Positions 44,966 through 54,400 of a DNA stretch of 64,000 nt are shown here, piece by piece. The notes under the pieces were generated by a model. That model did not search any database, was not told where the DNA came from, and worked only from the letters and a program-made list of their open reading frames with translations. Source of the stretch: Ignavibacteriales bacterium. GTDB taxonomy: Bacteria; Bacteroidota; Ignavibacteria; UBA10030. Location of the stretch: the NCBI GenBank assembly GCA_026390595.1, contig JAPLFQ010000021.1:186001-250000 (forward strand), read 5' to 3'. The number at the start of each line of letters is the position of its first letter. Position 1 is the first letter of the stretch. A program made the translations under genes and the position numbers.

Positions 44966-46510
44966 TTACAATTCAGGAAGATTGGACGATTCCAGGGCAC
45001 CCACAGTTTTCTCAACCTCTTCAAGAATCTCGCACGATCGCACGACTTTCTGCATCAGCGTGTGATCCGGATACAGCGGGCGATCTTCATCGAGATGAGT
45101 GACATGCTTCCGCACAATTTCTCTGGCTTTCCTCACACCGACACCGGGCGTGAACTCGCGGAAATCGAGAGCCTGCGACGCGGCGAGAAATTCTATGCCA
45201 AGAATGCCGTTCGCGTTGTCAAGTATCTGTCCATTCTTGATCGCAGTGTTCATACCCATGGAAACGAAATCTTCCTGGTCCGCTGCAGCCGGAATTGACG
45301 CAACCGACGCCGGAGCGGAAAGCATGCGCTGCTCGACGATCAACGTATCTGCGGTGTATTGACTGAGCATGAATCCGGAAAACATGCCGGCCCCCTTCGT
45401 CAGGAAGGCGGGCAAGCCAACACTCAAAGCCGGATTCAGGAGCCGATTGAGCCTTCGCTCCGACAACACGCTGACCATCGTAACGGCCGCACCAACCATG
45501 TCCATGGGAAGAGAAATCGGACTCCCCTGGAAATTCGCCCCCGTCAATGTCAGGTTGTATTCCGGGAGGAAAATGGGGTTGTCGGCCACCGCATTGAGCT
45601 CAATCTCAACCTGCTTCCGGGCGTGTGCGACTGCGTCGTGCGCCGCGCCGATGACCTGCGGTGAAGAGCGCATCGAATATGCATCCTGTACTTTCGTCTT
45701 GATTCTCCCGGAGAGGAGGTCGCTCCCCTTGATACAAGCGAGTATCGCTTGCGCACTCCGAATCGCCCCGGGGAATCCCCGCAGTTCGTGCAACCGAACA
45801 TCATACGGTTTCATGTTCGCGTACAGGGCCTCGAGAGACATTGCGCACGCAATTTCTGCCTGCTTCAACCAGCGGTTGATGTCGTAGATATGGATGGCGC
45901 TCATCGCGGTGAGCAGGTTCGATCCGTTGATCGTTGCGAGACCATCCCGGGCGTGGAGACCGGGGATTGGAATTCCCGCCTTCCCGAGGGCATCCTTCCC
46001 GGGCATTCGTTCTCCACGATAGTACGCTTCTCCTTCCCCCATCAGAAGAAGAGCAATCTGCGACATCGGTGCCAGATCACCGCTCGCACCAACCGAACCT
46101 TTCTGGCACACGACTGGCGTGACTCCCTTGTTCAACATCTCAACAAGGGTAAGGGTGATCTCGGGGCGGCAGCCTGACCTTCCCCTGGCGTGCACGTTGA
46201 TCCTGCCTGCGATCGCCCCTCGAACATACTCGATAGGAGCAGGCTCGCCGATCCCTGCAGCGTGATTGTAGATGAGATATCTCTGGAATTGTTTCACCTG
46301 CTCATCCGTCAGGACGATTTCGGAAAACTCTCCAATTCCTGTATTCGTGCCGTACATGATTTCCCTGGCCTGGAGCTTTTGCTCAAGCATCGCGCGGCAC
46401 GCTTTGATTCTTTCAAGTGCATTTGGATGCAATTCGACAGGCTCACCATACCGGGCGATACGAACGAGCTGTTCAATAGTGAGCCCTGATCCCTGCAGAA
46501 CTATGGCCAT
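44966..46510 (-). CDS. Aromatic amino acid lyase (HutH/PAL family, MIO cofactor)
   Basis: A 514-residue lyase that removes ammonia from histidine or an aromatic amino acid. The self-forming MIO triad Ala142-Ser143-Gly144 lies in GSVGASGDLAPM. Tyr53 (MYGTNTGIG) and the NHAAGIG loop are present; the His in that loop fits histidine or tyrosine lyases more than phenylalanine lyases. No hutU, hutI or hutG is nearby, so classical histidine degradation is unproven. The ATG at 46510 has AAAGGA upstream. It is followed one base later by the RAYT gene. Confidence 0.88.
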   Translation of the reverse strand: MAIVLQGSGLTIEQLVRIARYGEPVELHPNALERIKACRAMLEQKLQAREIMYGTNTGIGEFSEIVLTDEQVKQFQRYLIYNHAAGIGEPAPIEYVRGAIAGRINVHARGRSGCRPEITLTLVEMLNKGVTPVVCQKGSVGASGDLAPMSQIALLLMGEGEAYYRGERMPGKDALGKAGIPIPGLHARDGLATINGSNLLTAMSAIHIYDINRWLKQAEIACAMSLEALYANMKPYDVRLHELRGFPGAIRSAQAILACIKGSDLLSGRIKTKVQDAYSMRSSPQVIGAAHDAVAHARKQVEIELNAVADNPIFLPEYNLTLTGANFQGSPISLPMDMVGAAVTMVSVLSERRLNRLLNPALSVGLPAFLTKGAGMFSGFMLSQYTADTLIVEQRMLSAPASVASIPAAADQEDFVSMGMNTAIKNGQILDNANGILGIEFLAASQALDFREFTPGVGVRKAREIVRKHVTHLDEDRPLYPDHTLMQKVVRSCEILEEVEKTVGALESSNLPEL

Positions 46511-46830
46511 TGTGTGTTCCTTTGGTTCCTGAGTGAGCCGATTCACCTGCTCTGATTCACGTTCTTTGCACAAAGCTACTGCAGATCAACCTGAAAGGCA
46601 ACAGAAAGAGGCAAATGATCCGCTCTTGAGAACGGACCTTCGGAGGAGAACTCACCATCGGCAGAGTCTGGTGGAACTCGGATCGATTCCCGGAAATGAG
46701 TCCGCCCAGAGCATTACGCAAAACTTTTGCCTGGGGCCTGCGTCTAAGGTTGTGCCTACGTATTCGTGTGCAAGAAATGACTCTCGACTATGTCCAACAT
46801 TTGTGGAAACGACTTAATTCGGAGGTAGTA
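46511..46830. other. 320-bp divergent promoter region
   Basis: No gene supported. It separates the divergent HutH-like gene and the CBM9-like lipoprotein gene, so it should hold both promoters. A strong ribosome site GGAGG ends it at 46821-46825. No convincing operator was seen. Confidence 0.4.
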
Positions 46831-47700
46831 ATGAATAGACTTCTGGAACAAAGGGGCACTGCCTGCACAGCAGTGGTCTTCTTGTTTGCCGCTGCCGTGG
46901 TTCTCTTTCTCCAGGGATGCGGCTCATCGTTACAGCTGACAAGCAAATGGAGCGAGCGCAAGATCCAGATCGACGGAGACCTGAAAGAATGGTCAGATTC
47001 AACTCTGTTCGTTCAGAAAGACGACATCAGGTTCGGCGTGATGAACGACAATGAGTTTCTGTATGTTTGCGTCATTTCGTCCAAACCGAATATCGGGCGG
47101 CAAATCATATTCAGGGGGATGACGGTCTGGTTCGATCCCAACGGTGGAGAGAAGAAGACCTTCGGTGTGAGGTTTCCGATCGGGATGAGAATGGGAACAA
47201 TGCCGATGAAGCCCGATGATGAAGAAACCGATCAGCGCGGCAACAGATTTGACGCAATGAACCGCCAGGCGCTCAGCGATTTTGAGTTCATTGGACCGAC
47301 AGAGAAGGATCTTCAGATGGTGTCGAGACTTCAGGGGCAAGGAATCGAAATGCACCTGACATCGGCACCTGAGCGATTTGTCTATGAATTGAAGATTCCG
47401 CTGGCGTACTCTTCAGCGCACCCTTATGCAATTGAATCGCGTCCCGGAGCGCCCATCGGAGTCGGATTCGAAACAAACGCTTTGCAGAGACCCGGCGGGA
47501 TGGGAGGTCCGGAAGGGGCCGGCGAAGGCGGTGGCGGACGAGGTGGCGTGGGAGGCGGCAGAGGCGGTGTAGGAGGTGTCGGTGGCGGCCGCGGGGGAAG
47601 AATGCCCGGCGGCGCAGGTCCAGGGGGCGATCGCCCCGGTGGTGCGAACATCTCCTTCAACGTTTGGACGCACGTGCAGCTCGCGGAAAAAACACGTTAG
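46831..47700 (+). CDS. CBM9-like lipoprotein with Gly-rich tail
   Basis: A 289-residue lipoprotein (membrane helix then lipobox LFLQGC). The mature N-terminus has the CBM9/DOMON-like pattern KIQIDGDLKEWSD and DIRFGVMNDNEFLYVCV, then MTVWFDPNGG, as in exported sugar- or heme-binding modules. The last 60 residues before the final strand are low-complexity Gly/Arg/Pro (GGGRGGVGGG repeats). The core resumes as NISFNVWTHVQLAEKTR, so the Gly tract is an insertion in a loop. The ATG at 46831 has GGAGG upstream. Function unknown. Confidence 0.75.
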   Translation: MNRLLEQRGTACTAVVFLFAAAVVLFLQGCGSSLQLTSKWSERKIQIDGDLKEWSDSTLFVQKDDIRFGVMNDNEFLYVCVISSKPNIGRQIIFRGMTVWFDPNGGEKKTFGVRFPIGMRMGTMPMKPDDEETDQRGNRFDAMNRQALSDFEFIGPTEKDLQMVSRLQGQGIEMHLTSAPERFVYELKIPLAYSSAHPYAIESRPGAPIGVGFETNALQRPGGMGGPEGAGEGGGGRGGVGGGRGGVGGVGGGRGGRMPGGAGPGGDRPGGANISFNVWTHVQLAEKTR

Positions 47701-47850
47701 CCGACCTGATCACCGTCTGCCAGGATCCACTTTCTGGCGACGAGCGATCATTCGAGATGTTTTTCCGATACGATTGAATCTACGGGAGTGTAAGAGGCGG
47801 GAGAAGCACTCTTGCGGCGGGGAAACGATGCGAATGCGGAGTGCGGATTC

Positions 47851-47883
47851 TCTGTGGGGGCATTGACACATCGTCCCCACAGA
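47851..47883 (-). terminator. Probable hairpin terminator after rhlE
   Basis: TCTGTGGGG (47851-47859) pairs exactly with CCCCACAGA (47875-47883) across a 15-base loop, in the convergent gap between the CBM9-like gene and rhlE. There is no T-run on either strand, so termination efficiency is doubtful. Confidence 0.5.
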
Positions 47884-47910
47884 TCATCCATAGCTGACAC
47901 GAGGCTTGAC

Positions 47911-49452
47911 TTATGCCCGTTTAAAGAACTTCTTTAGCTTCTTTCCGAACCCTTCGTCCTTCTTTCCTTCTTCCATCAACTTCCGCCAATCCTGATCTTT
48001 GACCGTCGGCGTGACAGACTGGTTCGTCACCTTACGAGTCTCGTAGCGCTTGCCCGTCTGATTCGAAGGTTGTGGTCGTCTTCCTCTGCTGCCTCCGCCG
48101 TCCCTGCTGCCTCGGCTGTCTCTGCTGCCTCGGCTGTCTCTGCTATCTCTGCTGCTTCGGTTTTCCCTGCTCCCCTGGCTGTCCCTGCCGTCTCTACCGT
48201 CTCTCTTGTTCTTCGTAGAGGTCAGCGGTCGGGCCGTGTGGCGCGGATGGCGACGCTCTTCCGGCTCCTTCTTATGGGTTGTCCCTTCACCAGATGAAGC
48301 GGGAGGAACGTCTTTCTTGATATGCTCGAATCCCGGGTAGCGCTTCAGTTCGTGCTTCTTTCCGACGAAGAATTCGATGTTCTTCACATACTTTCGCTCC
48401 TGATTGGAAACGAACGTAAGAGAATCACCGCTGTGTGTCGCACGCCCAGTCCGTCCGATTCGATGGACATAATCTTCAGCGAACGCCGGCGTATCAAAGT
48501 TGATGACATGGGATATGCCCTCGACGTCAATTCCGCGCGCAGCGATATCTGTCGCCACCAGAACCGTATACTGTCCCTGCTTGAATCCCGCAAGCGCCCG
48601 TTGACGTTGGGCCTGAGTCCGATTCGCATGAATGGCCACAGATTTCAGACCGTTCTTTTCAAGGCGGCGTGAAATCTTGTCTGCACCGTGCTTGGTGCGG
48701 GAGAAGACAAGAACGCTGTCCATCTTTTCAGTTCTTAGGATGTGCAACAGGAGCGTCAGCTTCATGTCCTGCTCGACGCTATAGAAGACCTGACGAATCG
48801 TCTCAACAGGCTTCCGTTGCTCACCGACTTCGATCAGCTCTGGATTGTGCTGAATGGAGGCAACCAGAGCCCTGATCTCCTTCGACATCGTGGCGGAGAA
48901 CAAAAGAGTCTGGCGTTTCGCGGCTGTCTTTCCGATGATCGTACGAACGTCGTTGATGAAGCCCATATCGAACATGCGATCGGCTTCGTCAAGCACAAGC
49001 ACTTCGACGTGCGAGAGATCGATTGTTTTTCGATTGATATGATCCAGGAGGCGGCCCGGAGTAGCAATGACGATATCGATGCCGCGGCGCAATCGCTTCA
49101 GCTGGTTGTCCATGTTGACACCGCCGTAGATTGAGAGGCTCTGAAGCGTTGTGAATCGACCATACGTGGTGACGAAGTCCTCAACTTGCTGGGCAAGCTC
49201 CCTCGTCGGGGTAAGGACGAGCGCTCTGACGTGCCTGTGCGTATGATGGGCCGGGCCTTTGGTAAGATGGTTCAACAGGGGGAGCACAAAAGCAGCTGTT
49301 TTTCCCGTCCCGGTCTGTGCGCAGCCAATGATGTCTTTTCCTGCGACAGCGAGGGGTATCGCGCGCGTCTGGATCTCAGTGGGGGCTGTGTAACCCGTCG
49401 CAAGAATACCCTGCACGAGCTGGTCTGAAAGACCAAGTTTTGAAAATGGCAT
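47911..49452 (-). CDS. rhlE: DEAD-box RNA helicase, RhlE type
   Basis: A 513-residue ATP-dependent RNA helicase involved in RNA remodelling, often cold-responsive. Motifs: Q motif (GYTAPTEIQTRAIP), AQTGTGKT, PTRELA, DEAD, SAT, ARGID and HRIGRTGR. The C-terminal tail is low-complexity (DSRGSRDSRGSRDGGGSRGRRP), a basic RNA-binding tail, and ends with a Lys-rich stretch KKLKKFFKRA. The tail repeats come from short tandem DNA repeats at about 48080-48190. Confidence 0.93.
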   Translation of the reverse strand: MPFSKLGLSDQLVQGILATGYTAPTEIQTRAIPLAVAGKDIIGCAQTGTGKTAAFVLPLLNHLTKGPAHHTHRHVRALVLTPTRELAQQVEDFVTTYGRFTTLQSLSIYGGVNMDNQLKRLRRGIDIVIATPGRLLDHINRKTIDLSHVEVLVLDEADRMFDMGFINDVRTIIGKTAAKRQTLLFSATMSKEIRALVASIQHNPELIEVGEQRKPVETIRQVFYSVEQDMKLTLLLHILRTEKMDSVLVFSRTKHGADKISRRLEKNGLKSVAIHANRTQAQRQRALAGFKQGQYTVLVATDIAARGIDVEGISHVINFDTPAFAEDYVHRIGRTGRATHSGDSLTFVSNQERKYVKNIEFFVGKKHELKRYPGFEHIKKDVPPASSGEGTTHKKEPEERRHPRHTARPLTSTKNKRDGRDGRDSQGSRENRSSRDSRDSRGSRDSRGSRDGGGSRGRRPQPSNQTGKRYETRKVTNQSVTPTVKDQDWRKLMEEGKKDEGFGKKLKKFFKRA

Positions 49453-49884
49453 AAATAGGAACCTTATAGTAAGTAGTACTGATGGTGAAACGCGCTGCGT
49501 AGGATGTTAAGGGGCTGTATCTGGCAGGAGTGCGGAGTGTCTAACGCTGCTGAACCCGGCTGCCTCCACGTGGGATGCAAGCGAAGTTCTTCCCAACAAT
49601 ACCTTAGCTTCTTGTCATCAGAGAGCGAGTCTCGTGATCCGCTTCCGATGCATAAAGCACGGATGCGGTGGCCGCGTATAGCGGCACATATAATATACGG
49701 CTATTGGACGTCACTTCCTATCTCAATCGCACCCAGATCGCCGCAGGCCGGCGATCATGGCAGATTTCGGCTGAAATGAGAGGGGAATGCACGAAATCGG
49801 TCGCTCGAAAGATTGCTCGGGTCTTTCCATATATCTATATTCATATGAAACCAACGTCTCTTCTTCGAACTTCCACAGCTCTTC
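49453..49884. other. 432-bp divergent intergenic region upstream of rhlE
   Basis: Gene-free between divergent rhlE and the CarboxypepD_reg gene. It should contain both promoters and possibly a long leader for rhlE. No RNA structure or operator could be recognised by eye. A small plus-strand frame at 49504-49779 has no ribosome site or recognisable protein. Confidence 0.35.
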
Positions 49885-50991
49885 ATGCCACGACAATTTC
49901 GATCACAATCAGTCATTGAAAGATCTCTCCTGCTGACTGCCGTGCTGATTTGCCTTCAGTCCGCCACGTTCGCCCAGTATGCCACGCTCGCCGGAAGAGT
50001 GCTTGACGACTCGACGTCAGCGCCGCTCGCCAATGTGAATATCTACATAGCGGGCTCAACGCTCGGCGCCAACACAAATGAGAATGGGGTATTTGAGATA
50101 CGCAATATCCCTCTGGGTAATCATGATATCGTAGCGTCGAGAATCGGCTACCTCCTCTCCACCTTCCGGACAAGCCTGGGAGAGCCAAGGAAACGGGAGA
50201 TTGAGATCAGGCTCAAACCTACGAATGTCGAGATGACCGAGGTGGTTATCTCAGCCCCCGACCCAACGGAATGGAAGAACGATCTTGCGAAGTTCTCAGA
50301 CCTTTTTCTCGGTACGACGAGGAACGCGAAGGGGTGCAGAATCATGAACCCCGAGGTTCTCGATTTCAAGTCCGAGGGAAACGACATCTTTGAAGCAACT
50401 GCCCGCCGGTCATTGGAGATCGAGAACCTGGCACTGGGCTACCATCTCACCTTCCTTTTGAAATCATTCAGGAAGGAAGGAGATATTATGACATTCGAAG
50501 GTTTTCCAAAATTCCGCGAGCTGAAACCGGCCTCACCGAAGGGGACTGAAGAATGGAAAGAAAACCGTATGCGGGCCTTTCGCGGCTCGATGCGCCATTT
50601 CCTGATGGCTCTCTTCAGAAGAGAATTGAATCCCACAGGATATTCCATCTTCCATCTCGATTTTCTCGGGGTTGGGAACGTTTCGCCGGTTCGGAAACTG
50701 CTCACCGAAAACGAGGTCCTTTACGACAGCCCGTCAGCCATGGTGAAGACACTCCGGTTCAGTGGTTTTCTCGAGGTCGAATACTGGAGAGAAGTTGAGA
50801 GCGGTTACAATCTTCTTCAGAAGGCGGGGACATCGGGTCAAGTTTCGTGGTTTACGCTGAACTACCTGGCAGTTGGAATCAACGAACGCGGCTTCATCAA
50901 TGAAGAATTCCCCACAAAGATCTACGGGTATTGGTCGTGGAGGCGGGTGGGGGACATGCTGCCACTGGATTTTGAGCCGGAGAAGAAGTGA
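49885..50991 (+). CDS. CarboxypepD_reg-like domain secreted protein
   Basis: A 368-residue exported protein (signal ending SATFAQY). Residues 33-110 are a carboxypeptidase-D regulatory-like domain (GRVLDDSTSAPLANVNIYI, GVFEIRNIPLGNHDIVASRIGY), a small beta-sandwich common at the start of Bacteroidota surface proteins and TonB receptors. The remaining 250 residues have the pattern of a family found with DUF5686-type proteins (EVVISAPDP... WSWRRVGDMLPLDFEP). There is no beta-barrel. Function unknown; likely outer-membrane-associated. Confidence 0.75.
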   Translation: MPRQFRSQSVIERSLLLTAVLICLQSATFAQYATLAGRVLDDSTSAPLANVNIYIAGSTLGANTNENGVFEIRNIPLGNHDIVASRIGYLLSTFRTSLGEPRKREIEIRLKPTNVEMTEVVISAPDPTEWKNDLAKFSDLFLGTTRNAKGCRIMNPEVLDFKSEGNDIFEATARRSLEIENLALGYHLTFLLKSFRKEGDIMTFEGFPKFRELKPASPKGTEEWKENRMRAFRGSMRHFLMALFRRELNPTGYSIFHLDFLGVGNVSPVRKLLTENEVLYDSPSAMVKTLRFSGFLEVEYWREVESGYNLLQKAGTSGQVSWFTLNYLAVGINERGFINEEFPTKIYGYWSWRRVGDMLPLDFEPEKK

Positions 50992-51009
50992 ACCTTGGGA
51001 GAGCGAGAT

Positions 51010-52926
51010 TTAACCCAAGCGTTTGATGATCATCCGGTTTTGAGGATTACAGATGTCCTTTCCCTGTGCGGTGTATATGTAATCGATGCGGTCGCGATAA
51101 AACTCCGTGATTTTTCCGCGTACCATCTTCAACGTGCTGTTGAGGAGATGATTCTGTTCATTGAATCCCTCACCCAACACAGCAATGCCTGCCGGCAGCC
51201 AGCGCTCCGGGAATTCCCCTGCGTGCGCTCCTTTTGATTCGAACTTCCCAATCTCGGATTTGATGAGGCGAAGGACGGCCTCCTGGCCATCTTCAGACTG
51301 CGTTGAGAGGTTGTGGTCGCGCAAGTGCTTCAGAATGTTGTCCTTGTTCGGGACCACGAGCGCCGACGTAAAGGGGGACTGGTTGTTATGCAGCATGATC
51401 TGATCGATGTAGATTGAATCGCCTACGATCGCTTCTTCAATTCCCTCCGGACTGTATTTCTCTCCGTCGTGACCGATGAGGAGACTCTTGGCCCGTCCGA
51501 AAACATACAGAAACCTCTCGTTGTCAACATATCCCAGGTCGCCGGTATAGAGCCAGCCATCGCGCAAGGTTTCGTCCGTCGCCTTCTCGTTTTTCCAATA
51601 GCCGGCCATCACGTTCTCCCCTTTCACCACGATCTCCCCCTGCTGACCAGCCGGGAGATCATTCCCCTGTTCATCACAAATCCTCACCTCGAGGTTCGCC
51701 ACAATAGCACCGGAAGAACCAAGCTTGTGCCGCGCGGGCACGTTTGCCGAGATGACGGGGGCAGCTTCGGTCAGACCGTACCCCTGGAACATCGGAATGC
51801 CGATGGCATAGAAGAATCGCTGCAGCTCTATATCAAGCAGGGCGCCGCCGCCGATGAAGAACTGGAGGCGTCCGCCGAAGCTCTTCCGGATCTTGCGAAA
51901 GATCAGGAAATCGTAGAGCTTGTATTGAATCTTCATTCCTGCCTTCGCGTTCCTTCCGCGATCCCAGCCGTTACCGTTGTAGGCGTAGGCAAGCTCCAGC
52001 GCCTTCTTGAAGATTCTTTCCACGCCCGGCCCTTTTTCACGGATACCCTTCTCGATGTTCTTTTTGAAATTCTTCGCAAGCGCCGGAACGCTGAGAAGGA
52101 ACGTCGGTCGAGTCTCGCGGATATTCCCGGGAACGTTCTTCAGCGTTTCGAGCGGAGTCCGGCCCACTTTCACGGACGACATGCTCGCTCCGTTTTTCGT
52201 GAGCGTGTAGACGCCGCAGGTGTGGGCGAAACAATGATCCCACGGAAGGACCAGCAGTGAAGTGTATGACTCCGGTATCGGGAGCAAGGCGGACGCCTGC
52301 TCGACGTTGGCAGTATAGTTGCGATGCGTCAGGATGATCCCTTTCGGATCCGCTGTGGTGCCCGACGTGTAGCATATGTTCGCGGGGTCAGTTTCGGCCA
52401 CCGATTTCCACCGCTGCTCGAATTCGTTCTTGTGGAATTTCAGATACCGTTTCCCGATTTGCAGCAATTCGTCGAGCGACTGCTCGTCTTCGTCGCGCTT
52501 GACGTCTCCGTCGAGCACAAGGATATGCTCCAATTCCGGCAGGTCCTTTTTCAATTGCCGGATCTTCTGCACTTGCGTGCCGGACACGACTGCCATGCGA
52601 CAGCCGGAGTGAGCGAGCCGGAACCGGAGATCGGAAAGCTCCTCGATCTTCACCGAGAGCGGAACGTTGACGGCCCCGGCATACAGCATGGCCAGTTCCA
52701 TGACCACCCAATCGTTGCGCCCCTCGGAAATGAGCGCCAGACGGTCCCCCTTCTGAATGCCCAGGTCCATCAGACCCGCCGCCGCCTCGTAAACCCGTTG
52801 CCGGATTTCACGGTACGACGACCCCTTGTAGGCCCCTTCACTTTTTTCCCACATCATGACATTGTCGGGGAATCTGGCAGCGCTCTCCTCAAACATGGAC
52901 AGAAGTGTGCGGTGTGGAGCTATCAT
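51010..52926 (-). CDS. Long-chain acyl-CoA synthetase (AMP-binding)
   Basis: A 638-residue ANL-superfamily ligase activating fatty acids with ATP and CoA. The P-loop motif is YTSGTTADPKG (residue 198 area), with HCFAHTCGVY, GYGLTEAAPVIS and the TGDLGYVDNE hinge region; the Lys-containing C-terminal domain ends with STLKMVRGKI. The closest general class is FadD/FAA1-like with a long insert between 280 and 350. The gene is convergent with the CarboxypepD_reg gene, 18 bp apart. Confidence 0.9.
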   Translation of the reverse strand: MIAPHRTLLSMFEESAARFPDNVMMWEKSEGAYKGSSYREIRQRVYEAAAGLMDLGIQKGDRLALISEGRNDWVVMELAMLYAGAVNVPLSVKIEELSDLRFRLAHSGCRMAVVSGTQVQKIRQLKKDLPELEHILVLDGDVKRDEDEQSLDELLQIGKRYLKFHKNEFEQRWKSVAETDPANICYTSGTTADPKGIILTHRNYTANVEQASALLPIPESYTSLLVLPWDHCFAHTCGVYTLTKNGASMSSVKVGRTPLETLKNVPGNIRETRPTFLLSVPALAKNFKKNIEKGIREKGPGVERIFKKALELAYAYNGNGWDRGRNAKAGMKIQYKLYDFLIFRKIRKSFGGRLQFFIGGGALLDIELQRFFYAIGIPMFQGYGLTEAAPVISANVPARHKLGSSGAIVANLEVRICDEQGNDLPAGQQGEIVVKGENVMAGYWKNEKATDETLRDGWLYTGDLGYVDNERFLYVFGRAKSLLIGHDGEKYSPEGIEEAIVGDSIYIDQIMLHNNQSPFTSALVVPNKDNILKHLRDHNLSTQSEDGQEAVLRLIKSEIGKFESKGAHAGEFPERWLPAGIAVLGEGFNEQNHLLNSTLKMVRGKITEFYRDRIDYIYTAQGKDICNPQNRMIIKRLG

Positions 52927-53407
52927 AGCGATCCCTTATTGCCTGAATGTATTTCGATTGTTCCTGACTCCTATTGACCGGCCCGCTGATGACGCGATGG
53001 ACCGGCAGTCCTTTTGCTCATGGGATCGATAACCAATCCCGTTCACATACCGTCTCCATAACCTGTCGCTGGACAGCCTCGGGGAAGACACCGGCGATGC
53101 TGCCAATTGCGAGTTTTCTGATAAGGGTTCTCTCCATGAGCCGGTTGGTACAATCACCGCCATCGCGGCCTGGAATCGATGTGAGCAATGTGCGCTACAA
53201 AGCTACGGCAGTCCGCATTCAAACGCAATGGCTGATGTTTTTCAAATCAGAAAATCCTATTATTAGCTCAATCTAACCTGGGAATGATCCACCTTGCTCA
53301 TTTGCCGGTTAGGTAATTCACGGCATCAGAGTGGAAAAGCGCATTGGCATCGCCAACCTGTCACCAAATGAGATCGTCAGGATGGAATGCAAGGAGGACA
53401 GTCCGAG
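52927..53407. other. 480-bp divergent intergenic region
   Basis: Between the divergent acyl-CoA synthetase and the DUF3667 gene. No gene, repeat or RNA was identified. The right end holds the AAGGAGG ribosome site (53391-53397) of the DUF3667 gene. Confidence 0.35.
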
Positions 53408-54325
53408 TTGAAAGTGGTGAGACGATTTAAGAGTAAAACGTGTCCAAATTGCGGAGCCGAGTTCAGTGTCAAACCCGACCTTGCCGGCTTCTGCCCAGCG
53501 TGCGGGCAGGAGAATCACGACCTGAACATCCCCGTCAGGCATCTTCTCGCTGAGGTTGTTGAGACTGTGTTTCACTTCGACACAAAATCGGTCCGCACGC
53601 TGCGGGCTCTTGTGTTCAGTCCCGGATTCCTGACTACTGAGTTCATCCGCGGAAGACGGGCCCGATACGTCTCGCCGATCCGGCTGTACATCTTCATTAG
53701 TTTCTTGTTCTTCCTCCTCTTGTCATCCTCTTCCGGTCGCACCGATGAACGCACTGAGGTTGAAGCGGAGCAATCCGCCGCAGGAGGATTCAGCATGACC
53801 TTCTATGGTATCAATTCCAATGAGCTTCGCGGCCTCCGGAATTCTCAAATCGATTCTTTGATACAATCACGCAACATAAGTCCGACGGCAATGAGCAGGT
53901 ACGTGGTGCATCAAATGGCCCGGGCCTTAGGGGGTAGTGGGAGGGAATTCACCCACTTGATCATTAAGAACTTCTCCTACATGGTGTTTGTCCTGATGCC
54001 GTTCTTTGGATATCTCGTGTATCTTTTCCATCGGAAACAGGATCCCCATTACGTCGGGACGCTCGTCTTCTCTCTTCATTTTCACAGTTTCGCTTTCCTG
54101 GCCTTGACGCTCTTGCTGCTGCTGAGTCGAGTCCCCTTTCTGGCGCCTGTTACTCTGTTGGCCCCAATTGTACTGGCGATCTATCTCTATATGGGCATGA
54201 GGTCGGTGTTCGGCCAATCGCGGATTTCGGCCCTATGGAGAACGATCATCATTGGCGCTCTTCATGTCATCTCGGTGGCAGTGCTCTTTCTCGTGACCGT
54301 ATTTGCAAGCGTAGTGGTTTTCTGA
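53408..54325 (+). CDS. DUF3667 zinc-ribbon membrane protein
   Basis: A 305-residue inner-membrane protein. An N-terminal zinc ribbon (CPNCGAEF... CPACGQ) is followed by a short helical segment (RHLLAEVVETVFHFDTKSVRTLRALVFSPG) and five or so membrane helices, the layout of DUF3667. A TTG at 53408 is taken as start because AAGGAGG sits 10 bases upstream; the ATG at 53387 would place that site inside the coding sequence. Function unknown. The M1 peptidase gene follows on the same strand after 75 bp. Confidence 0.8.
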   Translation: MKVVRRFKSKTCPNCGAEFSVKPDLAGFCPACGQENHDLNIPVRHLLAEVVETVFHFDTKSVRTLRALVFSPGFLTTEFIRGRRARYVSPIRLYIFISFLFFLLLSSSSGRTDERTEVEAEQSAAGGFSMTFYGINSNELRGLRNSQIDSLIQSRNISPTAMSRYVVHQMARALGGSGREFTHLIIKNFSYMVFVLMPFFGYLVYLFHRKQDPHYVGTLVFSLHFHSFAFLALTLLLLLSRVPFLAPVTLLAPIVLAIYLYMGMRSVFGQSRISALWRTIIIGALHVISVAVLFLVTVFASVVVF

Positions 54326-54400
54326 TTGTTTGCTCTGCAATTTCCGGCGCATCGGCGTTGAAGCACAACACATTTATCGTTGGCAAAAGGCACGAACACA

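Noticed and set aside
48080-48190. Short tandem repeats near the rhlE end
   Set aside because: They encode the Ser/Arg/Asp-rich tail of RhlE in frame, a usual low-complexity RNA-binding tail.
49504-49779. Small plus-strand open frame in the rhlE upstream region
   Set aside because: No ribosome site, no recognisable protein and irregular composition.
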